DNA from: Rivihabitans pingtungensis
Lineage (GTDB): Bacteria; Pseudomonadota; Gammaproteobacteria; Burkholderiales; Aquaspirillaceae
Length of the DNA: 64,000 bases
NCBI RefSeq assembly: GCF_003201855.1
Contig: NZ_QJKI01000009.1
Location: 48,986 to 112,985, forward strand
Direction: 5' to 3'
Shown: positions 37,497 to 46,420 of the stretch, one piece after another
How positions within the stretch are numbered: position 1 is the stretch's first letter
Layout: each line of letters begins with the position of its first letter
The notes under the pieces: model-generated
What the model saw: only the letters and a program-made list of their open reading frames with translations
The model's database searches: none
What the model was told of the DNA's origin: nothing
Position numbers and translations under genes: made by a program

Positions 37497-37511
37497 TAGA
37501 CCAGTCGTCTA
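37497..37511. promoter_or_regulatory. NemR operator-like site upstream of nemA
   Basis: TAGACCAGTCGTCTA has the TAGACC/GTCTA arms of the site before nemR (38203-38220) but is one base shorter in the second half. It lies about 46 bp upstream of the nemA start. Confidence 0.6.
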
Positions 37512-37583
37512 GTCCGTTGGCAAATGCAAGCCGCACCTGGGTGCGGCGGGGTAAAGCAAGCGTCTTTGCTGGGTGAGCCGCGC

Positions 37584-38189
37584 TCAGCGCGATGGCCACG
37601 CCAGCCGCTGTTCGGTATCAGCCAGCGCGCGCACCAGTGGGCTGCTGTCGCGCATCACCTTGGTGCGCAAGGCGGCGCCCAGCCACATCGCGTACAGCGC
37701 ATCGGCCAGCGCCGCCGGATCAGCGCAGGTGGCCAGCGAGCCTTCCGCCGCCGCGCGGGCGATGGCGTCGGCCAGCCGCGCGCACACCTGCGCCATGCCC
37801 ACCGCCAGCGCCTCGCGCATCGGCTCGGACAAATCACACACCTCGCCGGCCAGCTTCACCGCCAGGCAGCTGCCATGGCTGTCGGCCTGGCAGGCCTGGG
37901 TGATCCAGCCGGCAAAATAACTCAGCAGCCGGTCGCGCATGCGACCCGGCTCGGCGGCAAAATGGCTGGCCAGCCGGGCGTCGTAATTGGCGAAATAGCG
38001 CTCCAGCAAGGCCTGGCCAAATTGCTCTTTCGAGCGAAAATAATGGTAAAACGAGCCCTTGGGCACCCCTGCCGCGCTCAGCAGCTCGGTCAAACCCAGC
38101 GCAGTAAAGCCCTTGCCCAGGACCAGGGGCTCGGCGGTGCTCAGGATATGTTCGCGGGTGTCGGTGTGCGGGGGGCAGGCGGCAGTCAT
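37584..38189 (-). CDS. nemR: TetR-family redox/electrophile regulator NemR
   Basis: The 201-residue protein has an N-terminal TetR helix-turn-helix (GVPKGSFYHYFRSKEQFG) and the stretch SCLAVKLAGEVCDLSEPMR, which matches E. coli NemR around its reactive Cys106 and Cys116. NemR derepresses nemA upon modification by electrophiles or bleach. Its start overlaps the stop of the DUF2917 gene by 4 bp. Confidence 0.9.
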   Translation of the reverse strand: MTAACPPHTDTREHILSTAEPLVLGKGFTALGLTELLSAAGVPKGSFYHYFRSKEQFGQALLERYFANYDARLASHFAAEPGRMRDRLLSYFAGWITQACQADSHGSCLAVKLAGEVCDLSEPMREALAVGMAQVCARLADAIARAAAEGSLATCADPAALADALYAMWLGAALRTKVMRDSSPLVRALADTEQRLAWPSR

Positions 38190-38464
38190 GTGGCACAGTC
38201 TACTAGACCAGTTGGTCTAGAGCAAGCCTGACGCGCCGGCGCATCCAGCAGGCTGACCCTGAGCACGCCCTCGCCTTCCAGCAACACCACGCCCTGACAG
38301 CCCTGCGCCTGCTGGCCGGCGCTCAGGCAAATATCCTCGGCCGCCGCACTGCTGGTGATCCACAACGCGCCTTGCTCGCACAGCACGCGCACCGGCGCAT
38401 CACAATCCAGCCGCACCAGCTCGCCCGCGCCCACCACCACCCGAAAATCACCCGACGCTCTCAT
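38186..38464 (-). CDS. DUF2917 protein
   Basis: This 92-residue cupin-like small protein from ATG 38464 (MRASGDFRVVVGAG) has the ALWITSSAAAEDICL core typical of DUF2917. The family commonly lies next to LysR regulators in betaproteobacteria and its role is unknown. Here it is divergent from a LysR gene and its last codons overlap both the nemR operator and the nemR start. Confidence 0.7.
   Translation of the reverse strand: MRASGDFRVVVGAGELVRLDCDAPVRVLCEQGALWITSSAAAEDICLSAGQQAQGCQGVVLLEGEGVLRVSLLDAPARQACSRPTGLVDCAT
38203..38220. promoter_or_regulatory. NemR operator upstream of nemR
   Basis: CTAGACCAGTTGGTCTAG is an 18-bp inverted repeat that contains TAGACC-N4-GGTCTA, the form of the E. 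coli NemR box as I recall it. It ends 13 bp before the nemR start and lies within the DUF2917 coding sequence. Confidence 0.8.
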
Positions 38465-38552
38465 CGCACACCCCAATTGCATTTAAGATTTGCTAAATTT
38501 ACCTTAGGATAAACATCGCAAAAATCGATTTATTTTGGGAGTTTTGGTGAGT

Positions 38553-39554
38553 ATGGCTAACATGAACCGTCTGCCGCCGCTGGCGGCGCTGCGCGCTTTT
38601 GAGGCCGTGGCGCGGCTGGGCAGCGTGGGCAAGGCTGCCGATGAGCTGCATGTCACCCATGGCGCGGTCAGCCAGCAATTGCGCGTGCTGGAAGACACCC
38701 TGGGCGTAAGCCTGTTTCTGCGCCATGGCAAGCGCTTGTCGGTGACAGAAGACGGCCGGATGTACGCCTTGCGGCTGCGCATGGCGCTGGCCGATCTGGC
38801 CGAGGCCACCGACGATGTGCTGGCGCTGCCGCGCGAGGACGAACTGGTGCTGGCCGTGTTGCCCTCGTTTGCCGCGCACTGGCTGGTGCGTCGCCTGCCC
38901 GGCCTGATGCGCGCCCAGTCAGCGCTGAAGCTGACCCTGCGCGCCAGCCTGGAGATGGTGGATTTTCAGGTGGAGCGGGTGGACGCCGCCATCCGCATGG
39001 GCGCTGGCGGCTGGGAAGGGCTCACCCAGCTGCCGCTGTTCACTGACGAGCTGCTGGCGGTGGCGGCGCCCAGCTTTAACGGCGGCGTGTTGCCGCACAC
39101 CCCGCAAGAGATTCTGGCCTGCCCGCTGATCCGCTCGGTGGAAGGCTGGGGCCACTGGCTGAACGCCGCCGGCCTGCCCACCCAGACCTTGAATGGGCCG
39201 ATGTTCACCGACTCCAATCTGGTGATCGAAGCCGTGCGCCAAGGCCAGGCCATCACCCTGACCCGCCGCTCACTGGCGCACGACCTGCTGCAAAGCGGCG
39301 AACTGGTGCAACTGGGCGAGCTGACCGCCCCCTACGCCAACCCCTACTGGCTGGTGTGGCCCAGCCGCAGCCAGGGCAAAGCCAAGGTGCAGGTGTTTGC
39401 GGAATGGTTGCAGGCGGAGGTGGATGGCTATCTGAACGCGATTAGCACACCGAGCAGAGCAAGCTCGCTCAACACACCAGCACAAAATCCGCCACCCGTT
39501 GCACCAATTGCGATGGCGATTCGCGGTGCGGCACATGGCCGGTCTTGGCCATGA
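38553..39554 (+). CDS. LysR-family regulator, GcvA type
   Basis: The 333-residue protein starts MNRLPPLAALRAFEAVARLG and has the helix-turn-helix ADELHVTHGAVSQQLRVLE, then a type 2 periplasmic-binding-like effector domain ending near AEWLQAEVDGYLNA. About 35 further residues have no counterpart in GcvA-type proteins and are antisense to the end of the hydrolase gene. GGGAG precedes both GTG 38547 and ATG 38553. Confidence 0.85.
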   Translation: MANMNRLPPLAALRAFEAVARLGSVGKAADELHVTHGAVSQQLRVLEDTLGVSLFLRHGKRLSVTEDGRMYALRLRMALADLAEATDDVLALPREDELVLAVLPSFAAHWLVRRLPGLMRAQSALKLTLRASLEMVDFQVERVDAAIRMGAGGWEGLTQLPLFTDELLAVAAPSFNGGVLPHTPQEILACPLIRSVEGWGHWLNAAGLPTQTLNGPMFTDSNLVIEAVRQGQAITLTRRSLAHDLLQSGELVQLGELTAPYANPYWLVWPSRSQGKAKVQVFAEWLQAEVDGYLNAISTPSRASSLNTPAQNPPPVAPIAMAIRGAAHGRSWP

Positions 39555-40269
39555 TCTCCCGTTGTGCCTGACCGCCACTCAGCGCTACCAGCATATTTGG
39601 CTGTTGTTCACTGCCGTACTCATCATGTTCACCGTGTATTGCCAATAAGGGGCAAGCTACACGCGGCAGCGTCGCCGCCAGCGACCAATCCGCAAAGTCT
39701 GGGTTGAGCCAAGTATCAATCCATGCATTGAGCACCCATTCCGCTTTGTCGCCATGATATTTCTGCAAACGGGCAAATTGCTGAGGATCTTGAAACTGTT
39801 GCCGTGCCTGGCGAATGCCTTGCAAGATGCGAGGCTCAATACACGCCTGTGCGGCAATGGTGATCACGGCCTGACAAGCAACTGAGCCAGCGGCAAAGTG
39901 CACAGCCATGCTGCCCCCCACACTGTGACCCAATGCAATAAAATCAGTCAGTACCAGTTGCTCTTGCAACCACGGGAACACCTCCCGCGCTTCGGCCTCA
40001 ATAAAATCCAGGGCGAGTGGGTCTTGGCGCGCTGCCGAGCGGCCAAAGCCAGGGCGATCATAGGCGATAACATCGCGGCCGGTGGCGGCACACAGCCGAG
40101 CCGGAAAATCACGCCACAACTCTACACAGCCCAGCGAGTCGTGCAATAGCACCATCGGCGCCAAGGCAGACTCAGCAGAATTGCGCCAGCGTCGCACAAA
40201 CAATGGGCCATACGGGCCATTCAGCCATACGTCATCAGCAACGACCAAGGGAAAATCAGCATCGTTCAT
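39469..40269 (-). CDS. alpha/beta hydrolase
   Basis: The 266-residue hydrolase has the oxyanion region VLLHDSLGC, the nucleophile in GHSVGGSM, the acid in HGEHDEYG and the His in GHVPHRE. The substrate is unknown. ATG 40269 is weakly supported and an ATG at 40305 is possible. It overlaps the LysR gene by 86 bp in convergent orientation. Lower GC and rarer codons set it, the thioesterase and the AraC gene apart from the neighbourhood. Confidence 0.82.
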   Translation of the reverse strand: MNDADFPLVVADDVWLNGPYGPLFVRRWRNSAESALAPMVLLHDSLGCVELWRDFPARLCAATGRDVIAYDRPGFGRSAARQDPLALDFIEAEAREVFPWLQEQLVLTDFIALGHSVGGSMAVHFAAGSVACQAVITIAAQACIEPRILQGIRQARQQFQDPQQFARLQKYHGDKAEWVLNAWIDTWLNPDFADWSLAATLPRVACPLLAIHGEHDEYGSEQQPNMLVALSGGQAQREIMAKTGHVPHRESPSQLVQRVADFVLVC

Positions 40270-40326
40270 AAAAGGCTCACGGGTGACAGGATCAGAAAAA
40301 AGCATATGGACAAACTAACGGCCCGC

Positions 40327-40734
40327 TCAACACGAAACCGCAGGAACAGTCAGGCGATACGACATCCCGCTGAACTGCGCCAGCAACACGCCTTGGCTGT
40401 CAGTGACATTAACCAAGTAATGCCCAAGTCGCGACTTACATGACACCTCATGAGCCGTAGCCAACATCTGACCGGGGCGAGCGCCATGAATGTAGTGGAT
40501 GGAGGCATGGATACCCACCGCCTGATGTCCCCGGGTATTACAAGCCACAGCAAAGGCAATGTCGGCTAAGGCAAAAATTACCGCTCCATGTACTCCCCCC
40601 AAACCGTTGCAATGCTCAGAACTGGCGAAAAAGGTCACACAGGCTTGCCCATCCTGGGCAGACAGCAGCTCAACGCCAAGTAGCCTGGCGAATGAATCCT
40701 GGACAAAATATGCTTTTGCAGCAAGGTTTGACAT
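40327..40734 (-). CDS. PaaI-type hotdog thioesterase
   Basis: The 135-residue protein has the hotdog signature HCNGLGGVHGAVIFALADIA, in which the Asn/Gly/Asp positions are those of PaaI-like acyl-CoA thioesterases. The substrate is unknown. GAGG precedes ATG 40734. It is co-directional with the hydrolase and divergent from the AraC regulator, which may control both. Confidence 0.85.
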   Translation of the reverse strand: MSNLAAKAYFVQDSFARLLGVELLSAQDGQACVTFFASSEHCNGLGGVHGAVIFALADIAFAVACNTRGHQAVGIHASIHYIHGARPGQMLATAHEVSCKSRLGHYLVNVTDSQGVLLAQFSGMSYRLTVPAVSC

Positions 40735-40831
40735 GATGATAACCTCGAAAGTGAAGATCGATATAATGCTAACCTCGCTCACACAGCGCGTGACTGGCGC
40801 AATCGGGCAATAATCGGGTGGATTAGCTCAC

Positions 40832-41815
40832 ATGTTGAAATTGGCGATAATTGTGCTGGATGGCTGCTGGGGTTCGCAGCTGATGGGTATTCTGGATTTT
40901 GTCGCCATTCATAGTTTGGTGGCCGCGCATCATGGCGTACCACCAGGCCTTGAAGTCCATTTATATGGATTAACTGATGGAGAGGTGAGGCTGGGAAATG
41001 GCTTGTCGTTGCCAGTGAAGGCGCTGGAAGAACAACCCGACCCACAAACCCTGGCTCTAGTGCCGGGCGTGGAATACGGACAGTTAAAGCAGCTGCTGGA
41101 TAATCCGGCGCTGGATTGGGCGCGATTAGGGCGTTTTTTTCGTGAGAGTCAAGCGGTGCTGGGACTCTCCACAGGCACCTTTATGCTAGCCCAAAGCGGG
41201 GTGCTGAATGGTGGGCAAGTAGTAACTCACTGGCGTTTTGCCGAGACACTGCAACGGCGTTATCCACAGTTGACCGTCAGCCACCAGCATTCCTTGCTCG
41301 AATGGGGTCGCTTTGCCAGCGCCACTCAGTTGGATGCCGCATTGACTTGGCTGGCGCAGCGCCTGCTGGCCAGTCTGTCATCGCATGTAGTTAGCCAAAG
41401 CCTAGCGCTGACCAGTCAAAATGGCGAAGTAAACCACACGTTATGGCTGGCCGAGTTACACCGCTATAAACAGCATGCTGATTCCGCCATTCTTGAACTA
41501 CAATATTTTATCGATGCGAATTACGCCAAACCCCTCACCCTGGCCATGCTGGCAGCCCGCATAAACGCTAGCGAAAGTAGCCTGAAGCGGCGCTTTCGCA
41601 AGGCCTGTGGACTGAGCGCATCGCGCTACTGGCAATTGGTGCGGATGGCCCGCATGAAACACCTGCTGCTTACCAGTGATACGCCAGTGGATGATCTGTG
41701 TTGCGATATCGGTTATACAGATCCGCGCTTTGCCCGCCGATTATTTGCACAAAGCACGGGGCTCTCGCCCCGTGCATTTCGCCAACGGGCCAAGACGCTA
41801 GCCATACCACCATGA
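40832..41815 (+). CDS. AraC-family regulator with DJ-1/PfpI-like N-terminus
   Basis: The 327-residue protein has a GATase1/DJ-1-like domain at about 1-190 (LKLAIIVLDGCWGSQLMG, VLGLSTGTFMLA with Ser/Thr in place of the catalytic Cys) and a C-terminal AraC double helix-turn-helix (LTLAMLAARINASESSLKRR and DDLCCDIGYTDPRFARR). This is the GlxA group. It probably senses a small molecule and acts on the divergent thioesterase-hydrolase pair. Confidence 0.85.
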   Translation: MLKLAIIVLDGCWGSQLMGILDFVAIHSLVAAHHGVPPGLEVHLYGLTDGEVRLGNGLSLPVKALEEQPDPQTLALVPGVEYGQLKQLLDNPALDWARLGRFFRESQAVLGLSTGTFMLAQSGVLNGGQVVTHWRFAETLQRRYPQLTVSHQHSLLEWGRFASATQLDAALTWLAQRLLASLSSHVVSQSLALTSQNGEVNHTLWLAELHRYKQHADSAILELQYFIDANYAKPLTLAMLAARINASESSLKRRFRKACGLSASRYWQLVRMARMKHLLLTSDTPVDDLCCDIGYTDPRFARRLFAQSTGLSPRAFRQRAKTLAIPP

Positions 41816-41848
41816 AGCGCACGACAGAAAGAATTTGACCTGCGGCGC

Positions 41849-43822
41849 TCAGTGCTTCCCGCCCAACAACAGCAACTCCGCCGTGGCAATCTGCTCCGGC
41901 GTGCCCAGCAGCACCAGCACATCATCGGCGTGCAGTTCAAAATCCAGGTCGGGGGCGATGTGGCGGGCGGAGCGGCGTTTCACCGTGCGCACTTGCACGC
42001 ACAGCGCGCCCAGGTGCAGCTCGCCCAGGGTTTTGCCCACGGCGGCGGAGCCGGGGGTGAGGGTGACGGCGGCCAGGCGGGCTTGTTGGGCGTCGTCCAT
42101 GGCCAGGCTTTCGTCAGTCACGCCACGGAAAAAGCCGCGAAACAGGCTGTAGCGTTCTTCGCGCACGCTGCGGATGCGGCGCAGCACGCGGTTAAGCGGC
42201 ACGCCCAGCGCCATCAGCGCTTGCGAGGCCAGCATCAGGCTGCCTTCCATCACTTCGGCCACCACTTCATCGGCGCCGGCTTCGCGCAGCAGGTCGATGT
42301 CGGAGTCATCCACGGTGCGCACAATCACGGTGAGGTCGGGGCGCAGTTGCTGCACCACTTGCAGAATGCGGATCGACGAATGGGTGTCGGAATAGGTGAT
42401 CACCAGCGCCTTGGCGCGCATCAGGCCGGCGGCCAGCAACACTTCTTTTTTGGCGGCGTCGCCAAACACCACGGCGTCGCCAGCGGCGGCGGCCTCGCGC
42501 ACCCGCTCCGGATCCAGATCGAGGGCAAACACCGGGATGGATTCGCGCTCCAGCAGCCGCGCCAGCGCCTGGCCGCTGCGGCCATAGCCGCAAATCAATA
42601 CGTGTTCGCTGCGCAGCATGCTGGACACCAGAATATGGTGCAAATCCGCCGCTTGCATCATCCAGTCGGCGCGAATCAGCTTGCGCACCAGCCAGTCGCT
42701 GCGCGGAATCAAAAACGGTGACGCCAGCATGGAGAACAACACGGCGGCGATGGCGGATTGCTCAACTTGCGGGGCGATCAAATCCAGGTTGCCGGCCAGC
42801 GCCAGCAACACAAAACCAAACTCGCCACCCTGCGCCAGCGCCACCGCGCTGCGCAGTGATTCTCCCGATTTGTACTGAAACAGCCGGGCGATAGCGAACA
42901 TCAGCAGCGCCTTGCCCAGCACCAAAAACAGTGCAAACACCAGCACCAGGGTGAATTGCTCGGTCAGCACCGACACATCCAGGCGCATGCCGATGGTGAC
43001 AAAGAAAAAGCCCAGCAGGATATCGCGGAAGGGCTTGATGTCTTCTTCCACCTGATAGCGGTATTCGGTTTCGGCAATCAGCATGCCGGCGACAAACGCC
43101 CCCAGCGCCAGCGACAGGCCAGACAGCTCAGTCAGGTAAGACACCCCCAGCGTGACCAGCAGCACATTGATCATGAACAGCTCGGACGAGCGCTGGCGCG
43201 CCACCAGATGAAACCACGGCCGCATCACCCGCTGGCCGATGCTGAACAACAGCACCATCACGCCCATCACCTTCAGCGCCGCCAGGCCGAGGTCTTGCCA
43301 TAGATGGGTGGAATGCGAGGCAAAGGCGGGGATCAGAATCAGCAAGGGCACCACGGCCAGATCCTGAAACAGCAGCACGCCAATCGAGAGCTGGCCATGC
43401 GGGGCGTTGAGCTCCAGCCGCTCGGTGAGCAGCTTGGAGACAATCGCCGTGGACGACAGCGCCGCCACCGAGCCCAGGGCAAAGCCGGTCAGCGGCGAAG
43501 CGCCGGCCAGCACCACCAGCGCCATCACCACCAATAAGGTGACCACCACTTGCGCCGCGCCCAGGCCAAACACGATATGGCGCATGGCGCGCAGCTTGGG
43601 CAGGCTGAATTCCAGGCCGATGGTGAACATCAGAAACACAATGCCGATTTCACCCAGAAAACGGGTTTGCGCGGTGTCGGCGATCAGTTGCAGCCCGCCG
43701 GGGCCGACGATGAAGCCCACCAGCAGATAGCCCAGCATGGCCGGCACGCGCAACAGGCGGCAGAGGACCACCACCAACACGGCGGCGAGCAAGATGGCGA
43801 CAACGGGGGCGAGCGAATGCAT
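41849..43822 (-). CDS. KefC/YbaL-type cation:proton antiporter with RCK domains
   Basis: The 657-residue CPA2 protein has about 12 helices (RVPAMLGYLLVGFIVGPGGL, GEIGIVFLMFTIGLEFS), a TrkA-N domain beginning LICGYGRSGQALARLL (near residue 405) and a C-terminal RCK_C domain. It exchanges K+ or Na+ for protons under ligand control. The start at 43822 has GGAGA upstream; a much longer ORF extension runs through a palindromic repeat and was rejected. Confidence 0.9.
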   Translation of the reverse strand: MHSLAPVVAILLAAVLVVVLCRLLRVPAMLGYLLVGFIVGPGGLQLIADTAQTRFLGEIGIVFLMFTIGLEFSLPKLRAMRHIVFGLGAAQVVVTLLVVMALVVLAGASPLTGFALGSVAALSSTAIVSKLLTERLELNAPHGQLSIGVLLFQDLAVVPLLILIPAFASHSTHLWQDLGLAALKVMGVMVLLFSIGQRVMRPWFHLVARQRSSELFMINVLLVTLGVSYLTELSGLSLALGAFVAGMLIAETEYRYQVEEDIKPFRDILLGFFFVTIGMRLDVSVLTEQFTLVLVFALFLVLGKALLMFAIARLFQYKSGESLRSAVALAQGGEFGFVLLALAGNLDLIAPQVEQSAIAAVLFSMLASPFLIPRSDWLVRKLIRADWMMQAADLHHILVSSMLRSEHVLICGYGRSGQALARLLERESIPVFALDLDPERVREAAAAGDAVVFGDAAKKEVLLAAGLMRAKALVITYSDTHSSIRILQVVQQLRPDLTVIVRTVDDSDIDLLREAGADEVVAEVMEGSLMLASQALMALGVPLNRVLRRIRSVREERYSLFRGFFRGVTDESLAMDDAQQARLAAVTLTPGSAAVGKTLGELHLGALCVQVRTVKRRSARHIAPDLDFELHADDVLVLLGTPEQIATAELLLLGGKH

Positions 43823-43876
43823 GAACGACGATTTTCTCCGTGGGGCGCAAACGGCCGGCACATTCTTCTGTAGATA

Positions 43877-43990
43877 AGAGTCGCTCACAAAACTCAGCGC
43901 AGCGATCCTGGCTAGACGCGCGGCCGCAGACAGTACAAAAAGTACGGCAAGGCTGCGCAACGACGGCAGGAAAGTTTTGTGAGCGACTCT
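43877..43990. repeat. type copy of palindromic element family 1
   Basis: AGAGTCGCTCACAAAACT (43877-43894) and AGTTTTGTGAGCGACTCT (43973-43990) are perfect 18-bp inverted repeats, 114 bp end to end. The centre has CAGTAC-AAAAA-GTACGG and GCGCGGCCGC opposite GGCTGCGC, so nearly the whole element can fold back on itself. No ORF is present. Confidence 0.92.
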
Positions 43991-44323
43991 AGGCGCACAT
44001 GTATAACCGATGGGGGCGGCATGAGACAAGTTTGTTAAGAAATATACTTTTGACATGAATCGGAATGGCGCCGCGCCGAGGCTCAGGAGGTGATTTTGCG
44101 CAAGCGCGCGCGCCGTGGCGAACCGGCGTTTTGGCCCTGCCTCGCTGGGACAGCAGATGGCTGACAAGGGCTTGCCGCTTTGGCGCCAGCCGGCGTTGAT
44201 CCGGGATCACGACACCCACACGGCGCCAAGGCCACCCCGTCCATCGCCCGCGCCATGCGGCAGGCAGGCAACTTGGTTATACTTGCGTTCTTTGACCACG
44301 GTCACTTGCCGTGTAACTGCCGT
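43991..44323 (+). other. kdsD upstream region, no gene seen
   Basis: Non-coding DNA between the repeat and kdsD. It holds a possible -10 box TATACT (44278-44283) about 40 bp before the kdsD start with no convincing -35. Short ORFs here show no family resemblance. Confidence 0.45.
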
Positions 44324-45307
44324 ATGACCGACGACGCTGTTTCCTCGCGCCGGCTGGCGCTGGCCCGCGATGTGCTGGCCACCGAAGCCGACGCCATTTT
44401 GAATGTTTCCGCCCGCCTGGATGCGGTGTTTTTGCGCGCGGTGGACGCCGCGCTGATGTGTCGTGGGCGCTTGGTGGTGACCGGCATGGGCAAGTCCGGG
44501 CATATTGGCCGCAAAATCGCCGCCACGCTGGCCTCCACCGGCACGCCGGCATTTTTCATGCACCCGGCCGAGGCCGCGCATGGCGATTTGGGCATGATCA
44601 CCGGTGACGATATGGTGCTGGCCTTGTCCAACTCCGGCGAAACCGCCGAGGTGGTGGCCTTGTTGCCGGCGCTGCGCCGCAAGGGGGTGAGCTTGCTGGC
44701 CATCACCGGCCGGCCGGAATCCACCCTGGCGCGCGAGGCGGATTGGCATCTGGACGCGGCGGTCGAGCGCGAAGCCTGCCCGCTGGGGCTGGCGCCGACC
44801 TCCAGCACCACGGCGGCGCTGGCCTTGGGCGACGCGCTGGCGCTGACCCTGCTGGATGCGCGCGATTTTCGCGAGGAAGACTTTGCCCTGTCGCATCCGG
44901 GCGGCAGCCTGGGCAAGCGCCTGTTGGTGCGGGTGGCGGATGTGATGCACAGCGGCCCGGCGCTGCCGGTGGTGCGCCCGGACACCCGGCTGAAAGACGC
45001 GCTGTATGAAATCAGCCGCAAGGGCCTGGGCATGACCGCGGTGTGCGACGACGATGGCCAGTTGGTCGGAGTGTTCACCGATGGCGATTTGCGCCGGCTG
45101 CTGGATCGCGACGCCTTCGACCTGGATGGCCCGGTGGGCGCGGTGATGAACCGCGCGCCGCGCCATATCGGCGCCGAACGACTGGCGGCGGAAGCGCTGC
45201 AACGCATGCAACAAGACAAGATCAACGGACTTTTGGCGCTCGACGCCGCCGGCCGGCTGACAGGCGCGCTGAATATGCACGACCTGCTGCGCGCTGGTGT
45301 GGTGTGA
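44324..45307 (+). CDS. kdsD: arabinose-5-phosphate isomerase KdsD
   Basis: The 327-residue protein has an N-terminal SIS domain (GRLVVTGMGKSGHIGRKIAA, LSNSGETAEVV) and two C-terminal CBS domains. It converts ribulose-5-phosphate to arabinose-5-phosphate, the first step to Kdo. ATG 44324 lacks a clear Shine-Dalgarno. It opens the LPS/lpt cluster. Confidence 0.93.
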   Translation: MTDDAVSSRRLALARDVLATEADAILNVSARLDAVFLRAVDAALMCRGRLVVTGMGKSGHIGRKIAATLASTGTPAFFMHPAEAAHGDLGMITGDDMVLALSNSGETAEVVALLPALRRKGVSLLAITGRPESTLAREADWHLDAAVEREACPLGLAPTSSTTAALALGDALALTLLDARDFREEDFALSHPGGSLGKRLLVRVADVMHSGPALPVVRPDTRLKDALYEISRKGLGMTAVCDDDGQLVGVFTDGDLRRLLDRDAFDLDGPVGAVMNRAPRHIGAERLAAEALQRMQQDKINGLLALDAAGRLTGALNMHDLLRAGVV

Positions 45308-45320
45308 GCCAGGATTTTTC

Positions 45321-45845
45321 ATGCAAAACGTGCATACCCTCGCCCGCGCGGTGAAGATGCTGGTGCTGGACGTCGATGGCGTGCTCACCGACGGCAGCAT
45401 CTACCTGACCGACAGCGGCGAAGAACTCAAGGCATTTAACGCTCAGGACGGCTTGGGCATGACCCTGCTGCGGCAAAGCGGCGTGACGCTGGCCATCATC
45501 AGCGGCCGCAATACCCGCTGTGTGGAAGTGCGCGCCCAGGCGCTGGGCGTGGCGCATTTGTATCAGGGCATCGGCAATAAAGCCGAGGCTTTTGCCCAGT
45601 TGCTGGCCGACACCGGACTGACCCCGGCGGATTGCGCCTATATCGGCGATGATGTGATTGATTTGCCAGTGATGCGCCAGGTGGGCCTGGCGGTGGCGGT
45701 GCCGGATGCGCCGCATCTGGTGCAAAGCCATGCGCACTATGTCACCGGCCGCACTGGCGGGCGTGGCGCCGTGCGTGAATTGTGCGAACTGATTCTGCAA
45801 GCGCAAGGCAAGCTGGACGCGGCGCTGGCGCGGTATCTGGCATGA
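45321..45845 (+). CDS. kdsC: Kdo-8-phosphate phosphatase KdsC
   Basis: The 174-residue HAD phosphatase has LVLDVDGVLTDG (nucleophile Asp), IISGRNT and YIGDDVIDLPVM. It removes phosphate from Kdo-8-phosphate. AGGA precedes ATG 45321, chosen over an upstream ATG at 45297. Its stop overlaps lptC by 4 bp. Confidence 0.94.
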   Translation: MQNVHTLARAVKMLVLDVDGVLTDGSIYLTDSGEELKAFNAQDGLGMTLLRQSGVTLAIISGRNTRCVEVRAQALGVAHLYQGIGNKAEAFAQLLADTGLTPADCAYIGDDVIDLPVMRQVGLAVAVPDAPHLVQSHAHYVTGRTGGRGAVRELCELILQAQGKLDAALARYLA

Positions 45846-46420
45846 CGCCGCGTCGTCACGTCAAGCTGTTCCCGCTGGTGTTGCTGGCGCTGCTGGGCGG
45901 CCTGAGCTTCTGGCTGCAATCGCTGACCGACTGGCTCAGCGCCAGCGTCGGGCACGACAAGGACGCCGCCACGCCGGATTATGTGCTGGAAGGGTTTTCT
46001 GCCACAGTGTTTGAACGCAGTGGCGGCATCAAGCAGCATCTGACAGGCGAGCGCGCCTGGCAATTGCCCAATGACCCCACCATCCACCTGCTGGCGCCAC
46101 ACCTGCGCCAGTATCAGCGTGGCGTACTGCATCTGGAAATCATCGGCACCGATGGTTTGTACAACCCGAAAACCCGCATCAGCGTGTTTCCGCGTGAAGT
46201 CACCCTGCTGCGCTATGCCCCGGGCCTGCCCACCGCCAAGCTGGTCACCAGCCGGCTGACCGTCGATACCGAAAAACGCACGGCGCAAACCCCGGCGCCC
46301 GCCGTGCTGGAGCGCGGCGCCAGCGTGGTGCACACCACCGGCTTTACATATAACGATGCCACCCAACAGGTGCAACTGCTGTCCAAGGTAAAGGTAACCC
46401 ATGTTCCCACCCGTCACTGA
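45842..46420 (+). CDS. lptC: LPS export protein LptC
   Basis: The 192-residue protein has one N-terminal membrane helix (FPLVLLALLGGLSFWL) and a periplasmic beta-jellyroll region (PDYVLEGFSATVF). It passes LPS from LptBFG to LptA. It overlaps both neighbours. Confidence 0.92.
   Translation: MTPRRHVKLFPLVLLALLGGLSFWLQSLTDWLSASVGHDKDAATPDYVLEGFSATVFERSGGIKQHLTGERAWQLPNDPTIHLLAPHLRQYQRGVLHLEIIGTDGLYNPKTRISVFPREVTLLRYAPGLPTAKLVTSRLTVDTEKRTAQTPAPAVLERGASVVHTTGFTYNDATQQVQLLSKVKVTHVPTRH

Noticed and set aside
43823..44167. N-terminal extension of the KefC-type ORF
   Set aside because: The extension translates the palindromic repeat and intergenic DNA; ATG 43822 has its own ribosome-binding site and the family N-terminus.
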